A stretch of 22,786 nt of DNA from Dehalococcoidia bacterium (GTDB lineage: Bacteria; Chloroflexota; Dehalococcoidia; UBA2979): the NCBI GenBank assembly GCA_023228765.1, contig JALOAM010000030.1, forward strand, positions 1 through 22,786. Direction: 5' to 3'. Positions within the stretch are counted from its first letter, which is position 1. Each line of letters starts with the position of its first letter. The position numbers and the translations under genes were made by a program. The notes below the pieces were generated by a model that was given only the letters and a program-made list of their open reading frames with translations, searched no databases and was not told the DNA's origin. This document shows, one piece after another, positions 13,651 through 20,588 of the stretch.

Positions 13651-15531
13651 ATGACCATCCCCGCCATCCAGATCCGCGACGGCCTGCAGGCGCAGTACCC
13701 GGACGTGCTGACCGAGGCCGCCCTCGGGGCGCTGGAGGTTCTGGCGCCGCTGGACGAGGCGCGGCGCGAGGTGATGGCAGGGCGACTCCGGAGGCGGGCG
13801 GAGCGGATCGCCGAGGGGCGCGGGCCCGGGTTCCTCGACGCTGACGCGGTGATCCCGAGGACCTCGATCACCGTGGCGGATGCGCGCGCGGGGCACTTCG
13901 TCGGATCGGAGATCCCAAGGGACCTCCAGCGGCAGTGGATCCAGGGCACGGGCCCCGCGACGAGGCCGAACGCTCCGACCGAGGTGAGCATCCGCAACGT
14001 GGCGTACGCACTGCTGTCCGGTGCGGACGGGTGGATGTTCGACGGGGAGGATGCCCTCGGTCAGACGGGGACGATGTCGCTGGACAACCAGCGCAACCTA
14101 AAGCTGGCGTTCGACCGCGACCCGGTGTTCCTCCACGCGGCGGAGCAGGTCGCCTCCGAGATGAACACGTGGGCAGAGGGGTTCCTCGGACGGCGCACGA
14201 TCGAGGACTGGCGGAGCCAGCTCGACGTGACCACGCGGATCTTCCGGCCTCGGGGGCTGCACCTGGACGACCGGCATGTCCGGCACGCAGATGGCCGAGG
14301 CTTCTCGGCCTCGATCGTGGACGCGGTCCTCTACGTCACCGGGACCCACGAGCGGCTGCGCGCGGACGGCTCCTCGATCGTGCTGTATCTGCCCAAGATC
14401 CAGACCGCCGAGGAAGCCGCCCTCTGGCAGGAGATCCTCGGCGGGTTGGAGGGGTACCTCGCGCTGCCGCACGGGACGGTGAAGACCTACGTCCTGGTGG
14501 AGCAGCTGGAGGCCGCGTTCCAGCTGATGGAGATCCGTGCCGCCCTGGGCGAGCGGTTCGTGGGGTTCAACACGGGACGCTGGGACTACATCAACAGCGT
14601 CTCGGACGCCCTCGCGGGGGTGCCGGGGTTCGTGAACCCGAACATCACCTCGATCGCGATGACCTACGGCTACATGCGGAACTACGAGGACCGCGTGCGC
14701 CGCGCCGTGAACACACCCGACTCGCGCGGCGGGTTCGCCCTCTGGCAGGGCGGGATGGAGCCGAACATCCCCGTGGGGTCCGAGAACGGGGTGCAGGCGA
14801 GCATGGCCCGGGCGGTCGCGGGCGCCGAGCGCGAGCAGGGCGCCGGAGCCAGCGGCAAGTGGGTGGCGCACTGGAAGATGGTGCACATCGTCCGCCCGGT
14901 CTGGGAGCGCGCCGAGGCGGCCAACCAGCTGGGCCGCGACTTCCCGCCGCTGACCTATACCGATGAGGACGCAGCCGGCCTCACCATGCTCGAGGGCGGA
15001 CCTCGGACGGTGGCGGGCGCGCGCGACCTCCTCAGCGTCGCGCTGCAGTACGGCAATGCGTTCGGGCAGGGGATGCAGGCGGCGGCGCTGAAGCCCGCGG
15101 ACTTCTTCGGCGACGACGATGTCCTCTACCTGATGGAGGACATGGCCACCGCCGAGATCCGCGCAGGCATCCTCCACGAGTGGCTGCACAAGGCGGCGGC
15201 CTTCACGGAGGCGGATCCACCCACCGAAACCGCCGAGGGCGCATCCCTCGACACCGCGCTGTTCGAGCGACTCGTGTCCGAGGAATACGAGAAGCTGCTC
15301 CGCGCCGACGACCGCGACGTGTACGACTCCTCGAAGCAGACCACGCTCCCCATCGCGCGCGCCGCCCTCGAGCGGTACGTCCGCAGCGAGGCGAAGCTGC
15401 CCTGGCTGGTCGATCTGCTGAACGTGAACCTCGACGTCGACGACCTCGCCGAGGCGGAGCGCCGTATCGAGGAGTTCGTGACGACGTTCACCGATCGCGG
15501 CCAGCGGATCACGGAGAACGCCAGCTTCTAG
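13651..15531 (+). CDS. Malate synthase (long, divergent form)
   Basis: A 626-residue malate synthase, which condenses glyoxylate with acetyl-CoA. Seen: FDGEDA (130-135), the RPRGLHL motif with the catalytic-type Arg (199-205), LYLPKIQTAEEAALW (246-259), VLVEQLEAAFQLMEI with Glu284 (281-295), GFNTGRWDYINS (305-316), and MEDMATAEIRAGILHEWLH (495-513), where Asp497 is at the place of the catalytic base. It follows the A-type motif order but is about 90 residues longer than typical AceB, with added sequence at the C-terminus (after about 520). GGAGAGG lies 6 bases before ATG 13651. No isocitrate lyase is in the window, so glyoxylate may come from another source or from a distant gene. The receiver-kinase gene starts 57 bases later. 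Confidence 0.92.
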   Translation: MTIPAIQIRDGLQAQYPDVLTEAALGALEVLAPLDEARREVMAGRLRRRAERIAEGRGPGFLDADAVIPRTSITVADARAGHFVGSEIPRDLQRQWIQGTGPATRPNAPTEVSIRNVAYALLSGADGWMFDGEDALGQTGTMSLDNQRNLKLAFDRDPVFLHAAEQVASEMNTWAEGFLGRRTIEDWRSQLDVTTRIFRPRGLHLDDRHVRHADGRGFSASIVDAVLYVTGTHERLRADGSSIVLYLPKIQTAEEAALWQEILGGLEGYLALPHGTVKTYVLVEQLEAAFQLMEIRAALGERFVGFNTGRWDYINSVSDALAGVPGFVNPNITSIAMTYGYMRNYEDRVRRAVNTPDSRGGFALWQGGMEPNIPVGSENGVQASMARAVAGAEREQGAGASGKWVAHWKMVHIVRPVWERAEAANQLGRDFPPLTYTDEDAAGLTMLEGGPRTVAGARDLLSVALQYGNAFGQGMQAAALKPADFFGDDDVLYLMEDMATAEIRAGILHEWLHKAAAFTEADPPTETAEGASLDTALFERLVSEEYEKLLRADDRDVYDSSKQTTLPIARAALERYVRSEAKLPWLVDLLNVNLDVDDLAEAERRIEEFVTTFTDRGQRITENASF

Positions 15532-15535
15532 GGAC

Positions 15536-15562
15536 TCACGCCTCGGTTCTGTCACGCCTCGG
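15536..15562 (+). repeat. 11-bp direct repeat upstream of the receiver-kinase gene
   Basis: TCACGCCTCGG occurs at 15536-15546 and again at 15552-15562, a 16-base period. Both copies lie just upstream of or within the expected -35 region of the promoter at 15577-15582, a position suited to an activator or repressor site. Confidence 0.5.
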
Positions 15563-15576
15563 GCGGTTCGCGCCGA

Positions 15577-15582
15577 TACCTT
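15577..15582 (+). promoter_or_regulatory. -10 box TACCTT for leaderless receiver-kinase transcript
   Basis: TACCTT ends 6 bases before the GTG at 15589. The intervening CGAGGG could also serve as a weak ribosome-binding site but is too close. Confidence 0.6.
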
Positions 15583-15588
15583 CGAGGG

Positions 15589-17052
15589 GTGACAGACGAG
15601 GCGAGGGAGCCGGTCGTGCGTGTCCTGATCGTGGAGGATGAGGGCGCCTCCCTGCGCCGCTTCGCGGACGCGCTGGCAGCGGAGGACTTCGCCAGCGCCG
15701 TCGAGGTCACGACCGCCCGTTCGCTCGACACCGCGATCGAGATCATCGACGCCGTCGACTTCGACCTCGTGATCTGCGACCTGCACATCCCCAGGGAGAC
15801 GGGCGGCGAGCCTGAGATCGACCACGGCATCGGTGCGTACGAGTACGTCACCACCGTCCAGCCGGGCGCGCCGACGATCCTCATCACCGGCAGCGGCGAC
15901 GACCGCCGCGCGCGCCAGCTCGCGGCGGCACGACAGCCCTCTGACATCTTCGGGGTGAACGAGGCCTACCCGATGGCCGACTTCGTCTTCAAGGACGAGA
16001 TGGACGACTGCATGCGCCGGATCGGCGACATCGTCCTCCAGCTCGGCGCCCTCGAGGAGATCGAACTGGTCACCGGCTCCTCCGAGGAGTGGCCCTCCGC
16101 CCTCCAGGCGCGCGCGCTGCGCATCTTCGCGCGACGCAACGGCGCGAAGCTGGTGGAGGTAAGCGCCCTCGGCGGGTTGTCCGGCAACGCGGCGCTGCGC
16201 GCGACGCTGATGCGCGACGCGGGGACGCCGGTGGCGTCCGTGTTCGCGAAGCTCGGACCGCTCGACGAGCTCCAGGACGAGGCGAGTCGTTACCACGAGG
16301 CCGCGCTGCGGCTGCCGGCCGGCGCGTACGCGCCGCTGCTGGACAAGGTGGAGGGCGGCGCGGGGCGCGTCGGAGGGCTGTTCTACGGCCTCGCCGAGCA
16401 GCACCAGAGCTCGTTCTTCGAGTGGCTCGCCCGCAGCCCGGAGGATGTCGAGCACACCATCGCCCGCCTCCGCGAGGTCCTCGACACGTGGCGCGACCAG
16501 GACGAGATGGAGGAGGTCCTGATCACGACGCTCCGCCGCGATCGGGTCGCCTCGAGCGAACTCACAGATCACGCGCCTGCCCTCGGCGACGAGTGCTGGT
16601 CGTTCGAGAAGCGGCGCGTCCCGATCCGCCGCTCACTTCAGCACGGCGACCTCCACGGCGAGAACGTGCTGGTGGCGGAGTCCGGCGCACCGCTCCTCAT
16701 CGACTTCGCCAACGTCGAGGCCCTACCGAGCGCCTTCGACCCGATCGTGCTGGAGCTGAGCCTGGTCTTCCAGGACCACAGCCCGTTCCTGGACGGTCTC
16801 TGGCCCACACCGGAGCAGTGCGAACAGTGGCACGACCTGGACGCGTACCTCGAGGGCTGCCCGGCGCCCGAGGTGGTGCGAGCCTGCCGGGCCTGGGCGC
16901 TGGACGCGGCGGCGTCCCCCGCGGGCGTGTACGCCGTCGCCTACGCCGAGGCGCTACGTCAGCTGGAGTACTCGAAGCGCGATCCGGCGTGCGCCATCGG
17001 CATCGCGCGCTCGGCCGCGATCACGGGTACCCAGGTCCTCGGTGCGGGGTAG
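15589..17052 (+). CDS. Response-regulator receiver fused to an APH-like kinase domain
   Basis: A 487-residue two-domain protein. Residues about 10-150 form a CheY-like receiver: VLIVEDE with acidic E16/D17, phosphoacceptor Asp64 in DLVICDLHIP, T100 in ILITGSG, and Lys135 in FVFKDE; the beta3-alpha3 and 105-130 loops are long. Residues about 180-480 resemble an aminoglycoside-phosphotransferase/choline-kinase fold: a glycine-rich SALGGLSGN (192-200), a candidate ATP lysine K221 in SVFAKLGP, the catalytic loop QHGDLHGENVLV (351-362) with Asp354 and Asn359, and the metal-binding IDFANVE with Asp372. All kinase landmarks are intact. No DNA-binding domain is present. It resembles the predicted kinase domain TCAD9 described in bacterial conflict-type systems, from memory. 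Substrate and partner histidine kinase are unknown. It ends 2 bases from the convergent IMPase gene. Confidence 0.85.
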   Translation: MTDEAREPVVRVLIVEDEGASLRRFADALAAEDFASAVEVTTARSLDTAIEIIDAVDFDLVICDLHIPRETGGEPEIDHGIGAYEYVTTVQPGAPTILITGSGDDRRARQLAAARQPSDIFGVNEAYPMADFVFKDEMDDCMRRIGDIVLQLGALEEIELVTGSSEEWPSALQARALRIFARRNGAKLVEVSALGGLSGNAALRATLMRDAGTPVASVFAKLGPLDELQDEASRYHEAALRLPAGAYAPLLDKVEGGAGRVGGLFYGLAEQHQSSFFEWLARSPEDVEHTIARLREVLDTWRDQDEMEEVLITTLRRDRVASSELTDHAPALGDECWSFEKRRVPIRRSLQHGDLHGENVLVAESGAPLLIDFANVEALPSAFDPIVLELSLVFQDHSPFLDGLWPTPEQCEQWHDLDAYLEGCPAPEVVRACRAWALDAAASPAGVYAVAYAEALRQLEYSKRDPACAIGIARSAAITGTQVLGAG

Positions 17053-17054
17053 CG

Positions 17055-17954
17055 CTACTCGTCCGCGATGATGCGCGCGTAGGCGGCGTCCGTTGCCATC
17101 AGCACCGGCTGCCGCCACGCGACGAGCTCCTCCTCGGTCGTCCCGAACGAGGTGAGCGGCACCCAGCCGCCCTCGGCCGTGGTCCAGATGTGCCGGCCGC
17201 CCGCCTGCACGAGCAGGGCGCCTGCGGCGATGTCCCAGACACGCGGGCCGGTGTTGAACGCGGAATCGAAGATCCCCGAGGCGACGAAGGCCGCCTCCAG
17301 CGCGCCGGAGCCCACGTGACGCCGGTCCCACGGGAGGCGGCGCTCGGCGTGGACGGCGTTCGAGGTCGCACCGGGGTGCAGGTGGTGGTCCTCGTCGTGC
17401 GGCATCGCGCCCAGGCCGAGGCGTTTCCCCCGCGAGGGGCGGGCAGCCTCCAGCGGCATGCTGTTGAACGAGAGCGGCCCGTGCGAACGGGAGTGGTACA
17501 CGCCCGGTACGAGGCGATGCGTGCTGGCGCCCCAGATCGCGCCCGCGACGGGCTGCCCGTGCCGCAGCACGGCGACGGAGCACGAGTAGATCGGCAGACC
17601 GTTCACGAAGTTCTGCGTGCCGTCGATCGGATCCAGGACCCAGGCGAACTCGAAGCCCTCCGGGAAGACGTGCGTGCCCTCCTCGCCGAGGATCGCGTGG
17701 TCCGGAAAGGCCTCGCGGATGCGCTCGACGAGGAGGGCTTCGATCTCCCGGTCCACGTCGGTCACCGCGTCTGTCGGCGCCGCCGGGCCGGTGAGGTCCT
17801 TGTATTCGACCTCGATCTCACGGTCGAGGGAGCGCTGGATGTGTTCGCCCGCCAGCCGCGCGAGGTCTACCGCGAACGTCTCCAGCGACTGGTAGCGGGC
17901 GCCTCCTGCGTCCTCCTTGCGGAGCTCCCCTGTCGTCCGGCGGTTGTCCGTCAT
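17055..17954 (-). CDS. Inositol monophosphatase family protein
   Basis: A 299-residue member of the IMPase/FBPase/CysQ superfamily of Mg-dependent phosphomonoesterases. Metal-site motifs are complete: GEEG (90-93), WVLDPIDGTQNFVNGLP with D108 and D111 (106-121) and VWDIAAGALLVQAGG with D241 (239-254). The D-x-D-G-T and WD motifs fit IMPase or histidinol-phosphatase (HisN) or CysQ-like activity; these cannot be separated by eye. The first 25 residues (MTDNRRTTGELRKEDAGG...) look disordered. The ATG starts 11 bases after the stop of the upstream membrane gene, with no good ribosome-binding site of its own, so translation coupling in a four-gene operon is likely. Its stop is 2 bases from that of the receiver-kinase gene. 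Confidence 0.92.
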   Translation of the reverse strand: MTDNRRTTGELRKEDAGGARYQSLETFAVDLARLAGEHIQRSLDREIEVEYKDLTGPAAPTDAVTDVDREIEALLVERIREAFPDHAILGEEGTHVFPEGFEFAWVLDPIDGTQNFVNGLPIYSCSVAVLRHGQPVAGAIWGASTHRLVPGVYHSRSHGPLSFNSMPLEAARPSRGKRLGLGAMPHDEDHHLHPGATSNAVHAERRLPWDRRHVGSGALEAAFVASGIFDSAFNTGPRVWDIAAGALLVQAGGRHIWTTAEGGWVPLTSFGTTEEELVAWRQPVLMATDAAYARIIADE

Positions 17955-17965
17955 GCAGTTGGCTG

Positions 17966-18523
17966 TCAGGCCGTCGGCTGGGGCGTGCCGAGCGGATCCG
18001 CGGAGGCAGACGCAGCGTCCGAAGGTGACGAGGACGCGGGCGCCGATGCACCCGGCGGCGTCGAGAACGACGACGAGCCCTTCGCGCGCTTCTCCCGGTC
18101 TGAGAAGCCGGCGATCACCTCTTTCGCAGCGTCCTCTACGTACGGTCGGAGCGGCGAGATGAGGCTGTTCGTGATCGAACCGAGGAACATCGCCGCGCCA
18201 CCGTCTCGATCCTCGCGGCGGTAATCCCGCCGGTCGTCATCCTCGCGCCGGCCGTCCGAGGAGGAACGCCCGCCCATCATGCCGGCGGCGATACCGATCC
18301 CGAGCCCGCCGGCCATCGAGGCGATCGGGTGTTGCTCCACCTGCTCGATCACCCTCGGTCCGCCGGGGACGAGGTCCGCGGCGTGGGTGACGTGATGCTG
18401 CAGACGCGAGCGCGCGTGCGAAATGTCGTCGCCCACGCGCCCTTCGAGGTCGTTCAGCTTCTGCTCGATGCGCTCCCGTTGCGCACGGACGCGGCGCTCT
18501 GCATCGTCAGTTTGCGAAGCCAT
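17966..18523 (-). CDS. DUF3618-like membrane-associated protein
   Basis: A 185-residue protein in three parts. Residues 1-50 form a charged helix (VRAQRERIEQKLNDLEGRVGDDISHARSRL), the pattern of the DUF3618 start. Residues 66-84 (PIASMAGGLGIGIAAGMMGG) form a glycine-rich membrane segment. After a strongly charged stretch (88-108, DDDRRDYRREDRDG) comes MFLGSITNSLISPLRPYVEDAAKEVIAGF, followed by a Ser/Ala/Pro-rich tail. The ATG has an AAGGAGGATA ribosome-binding site and lies inside the end of the preceding holin-like gene (overlap 70 bases). Its role is unknown; companions suggest envelope or stress maintenance. The family name is moderate, the membrane segment is clear. Confidence 0.65.
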   Translation of the reverse strand: MASQTDDAERRVRAQRERIEQKLNDLEGRVGDDISHARSRLQHHVTHAADLVPGGPRVIEQVEQHPIASMAGGLGIGIAAGMMGGRSSSDGRREDDDRRDYRREDRDGGAAMFLGSITNSLISPLRPYVEDAAKEVIAGFSDREKRAKGSSSFSTPPGASAPASSSPSDAASASADPLGTPQPTA

Positions 18524-18981
18524 GCGATATCCTCCTTGATGGACGCGAGGGCGCGCTTCGGCGTGGGCGAGAACTGCTTAAGCTGGCTACGGGCCATCAG
18601 CCCGGCGATCGCGGCGAGGAGCAGGAACGCTCCCGCCGTCGCGAGGGCGGCAGCCCACGCCGGCCAGACCTCCATCAGCCCGAACGTCATCGCTCCGCCC
18701 AGGAACCCGAGGATCCAGAAGGCGAAGACGCCGGCCATGACCCCGTTGGTCACGCCGCGCTGCAGATGCTTCCGGTTCTCCTCGATCTCCGCGCGCGCCA
18801 GTTCTGCCTCCAGGCGGGCGAGTTCACGGAGGTCGTCCGTGATCTCCGCCCCGCGAGCGCCGAGGGCGCGCAACTCGGAGCGTCCTCGCGTGACGTCGTC
18901 GCGGACCTCCTCCGCGCTGTCGCGGAGGTTGGCACCATCGGAGGCGCCGTTTGATTCCACACCGGACGGGGTGACCGCCAT
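18454..18981 (-). CDS. Holin-superfamily-III-like membrane protein (YqjE/DUF1469 type)
   Basis: A 175-residue protein. An acidic coiled-coil helix (residues 20-72, EEVRDDV to EIEENR) is followed by two membrane helices (about 76-103 and 106-130) and a cytoplasmic tail with SPTPKRALASIKEDIAWLR (138-156), the conserved ending of the Phage_holin_3_6/Actinobacterial Holin-X family. Despite the family name these are chromosomal proteins, not lysis genes; E. coli YqjE is a member. GGGAGGT lies 6 bases before the ATG. It is the second gene of the operon, between a YqjD-like and a DUF3618-like gene, the neighbour pattern seen for this family elsewhere. The 3' end overlaps the next gene by 70 bases in another frame. 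Confidence 0.82.
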   Translation of the reverse strand: MAVTPSGVESNGASDGANLRDSAEEVRDDVTRGRSELRALGARGAEITDDLRELARLEAELARAEIEENRKHLQRGVTNGVMAGVFAFWILGFLGGAMTFGLMEVWPAWAAALATAGAFLLLAAIAGLMARSQLKQFSPTPKRALASIKEDIAWLRKLTMQSAASVRNGSASSRS

Positions 18982-19030
18982 GTCGGACCTCCCTGCGCGC
19001 CCTTCGCGGTGCGCGTCATCGCCTGCCCTC

Positions 19031-19477
19031 CTAGCGGAGCATGCGCCCGACGAGGAACCCGGCAGCCACGCTCCCCGCGATCCCCATCACCGGGTGGTCG
19101 CGGACGTACTGCTCGACGTCTCCCCACATCTGGCTGGTGTCTCGTTCGCGCAGGTAGAGGGCGCTGCGCTCCATGCCGTCGGCGGCCTTCACGGCCATGC
19201 CACTGCCGACCGGCATCGCGTCGGCGCGGTCGCGCACCATGTCCGCCGCTCGCTCCATGCCATCGGCGGCGCGCTCTTCGCCCATCTCGGCGGCCTGCGC
19301 GACGCGTTCCTTGCCCTGCTCGGCTATCTGACCGGCCTGCTGCATGGCGCCGTCGGCGCTCTCGTTCGCAGCGCCGATGCCCTCGTCGCCGCGCTCGACG
19401 CCGCCGTCCGGGTCTCGCGGGATCGGACGTGCCTGCTGTGTCGGCGAGCCCAGGGACTCACCCGGCCGTTGGTTCAT
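19031..19477 (-). CDS. YqjD/DUF883-like membrane-anchored protein
   Basis: A 148-residue protein. Residues 30-105 are an Ala/Glu/Arg/Met-rich helix (QAGQIAEQGKERVAQAAEMGEERAADGMERAADM) likely to form a coiled coil. The C-terminus, YVRDHPVMGIAGSVAAGFLVGRMLR, resembles the glycine-zipper membrane anchor that ends YqjD/ElaB-type proteins (V-R-x-HP-x-x-x-x-G-x-A-A-G-x-G-F-L). In E. coli YqjD binds ribosomes at the membrane in stationary phase; whether this one does is unknown. I start at ATG 19477 because GAGGAGG sits 6 bases upstream; an ATG 15 bases further up lies inside that ribosome-binding site. It is the first gene of a four-gene operon. Confidence 0.72.
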   Translation of the reverse strand: MNQRPGESLGSPTQQARPIPRDPDGGVERGDEGIGAANESADGAMQQAGQIAEQGKERVAQAAEMGEERAADGMERAADMVRDRADAMPVGSGMAVKAADGMERSALYLRERDTSQMWGDVEQYVRDHPVMGIAGSVAAGFLVGRMLR

Positions 19478-19545
19478 CGCCAGCCTCCTCATGCGCCCCG
19501 ACCACGCCCGAGGTGGGTACCGGGTGGGGGCCGCCTGTTGCCGGA

Positions 19546-19551
19546 AGGCTA
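19546..19551 (-). promoter_or_regulatory. Putative -10 box (TAGCCT) of the membrane-protein operon
   Basis: On the minus strand TAGCCT would start a transcript with about 60 leader bases that include GAGGAGG before ATG 19477. The evidence is the TANNNT form only. Confidence 0.4.
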
Positions 19552-19664
19552 GGAGGTATGCGGTGTCAGTCCCCTTACGCTGCCCGCCGAGGATGCCAAC
19601 AACAGATTGCAGTGGTCACGGACGCATGGAGGGGCGTGGACGCCACCGTCCCGCCTCCGACCTC

Positions 19665-19702
19665 CCCTCTCCCGACTTCGGGAGAGGGGCCGAGGATCAG
19701 GC
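19665..19702 (+). repeat. Palindromic dispersed repeat, copy 7 (forward, diverged)
   Basis: Core with centre GACTTC (19665-19688) followed by a diverged tail GGCCGAGGATCAGG. It ends 13 bases from the stop of the minus-strand hydrolase gene. Confidence 0.85.
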
Positions 19703-19715
19703 CCCCGTCCGATAC

Positions 19716-20582
19716 CTACGTTGCGGGATGCTCCGCGAAGAACGGTTGGACCTGCGCCAGCGTTGCCTCCAGCTGGTCGTGGTGGAGCCAGTGGCCCGCG
19801 TCCTCGATGAAGGCGGTCCGCGAGCCGGCGATGAAGTCGCCGGCCTCGGTGCGCTGGGTGACCCGCGTCTCGCGCGCGAACAGGAGCAGGGTGGGGCACT
19901 CGATGGCGGACCAGAACCGAGGCAGTTCGTCCCGCCGGATCTCCATCGAGGTGCGGCCGTTCACCCACCAGTCGTACTTCCACACGTACCCGCCCTCGAC
20001 GGCGCGGGCGGCGTGGGCCGTGAGGTGCGGCGTGAAGTCCGAGGGCAGGCGCGGGTTTGCCTGCCGCACGCGCTCCTCCGCAGCGGCGAGATCTGGGTAG
20101 ACGCGCGGCGTCGACCCCTCGTACCCGCGGAGGCGCTCACCCCACTCGCGCACCCAGGCCGGGCCCATCTCCTTGCCGTCGCGCGGGTTCAGCGAGTGCG
20201 TGCCTTCGATCACCACGAGCGAGGCGAAGTGCTCCGGGAACGATCCGGCGGCGAGGAGGCACACCGAGCCGCCGTACGAGTGCGCCAGCACGCGCGCGGG
20301 CGAGCCCACGGTCTCGATCACGCGCAGCACGTCGAGCGCGTTGTCGGGCAGCCCGTAGTTCCCGCCCGGACTCCAGTCCGAGTCGCCATGCCCTCGGAGG
20401 TCGAGCGCGACGACGTGGTAGTCATGGCGGAGCGCCTCGGCGACGCGGTCCCACGACCGCGCGTGGTCCTTCCCGCCATGCACGAGGACGAGCGGTGGCG
20501 CGCCCTCGTTCCCCCAGTCCCAGTACGAGATCTGGAGGCGCTGGGAGGTGACGTACTTCTGGACAGGCTCGGAGTTCGTCAT
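19716..20582 (-). CDS. Alpha/beta hydrolase fold protein
   Basis: A 288-residue alpha/beta hydrolase. LVLVHGGKDHARSWD (31-45) is the oxyanion region, VVALDLRGHGDSDW (57-70) the standard beta4 turn, LAHSYGG (99-105) the nucleophile elbow with Ser102, and DAGHWLHHD (261-269) the catalytic His264. Where the acid usually follows beta6, this protein has LLLFARETRVT, so Glu238 may replace Asp. Epoxide hydrolases, haloperoxidases and meta-cleavage hydrolases share this architecture, so the substrate is open. The start lies 6 bases after the crotonase stop, showing translational coupling. Confidence 0.9.
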   Translation of the reverse strand: MTNSEPVQKYVTSQRLQISYWDWGNEGAPPLVLVHGGKDHARSWDRVAEALRHDYHVVALDLRGHGDSDWSPGGNYGLPDNALDVLRVIETVGSPARVLAHSYGGSVCLLAAGSFPEHFASLVVIEGTHSLNPRDGKEMGPAWVREWGERLRGYEGSTPRVYPDLAAAEERVRQANPRLPSDFTPHLTAHAARAVEGGYVWKYDWWVNGRTSMEIRRDELPRFWSAIECPTLLLFARETRVTQRTEAGDFIAGSRTAFIEDAGHWLHHDQLEATLAQVQPFFAEHPAT

Positions 20583-20588
20583 CGGGGG

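Noticed and set aside
14098..16572. An 824-codon open frame on the minus strand opposite malate synthase and the receiver-kinase.
   Set aside because: It is antisense to two well-recognised genes, its translation is Arg/Leu/Val/Asp-rich without any motif, and high GC content makes long antisense frames common.
16089..18224. A 711-codon plus-strand frame running from the receiver-kinase into the IMPase and DUF3618-like genes.
   Set aside because: It overlaps the kinase in another frame and is antisense to two coherent minus-strand genes; the product is a low-complexity Arg/Ala-rich chain.
18454..18981. The holin-like protein as evidence of a prophage.
   Set aside because: This holin-III-like family is widespread in chromosomes beside YqjD-like genes, and no endolysin, integrase or structural phage gene is present.
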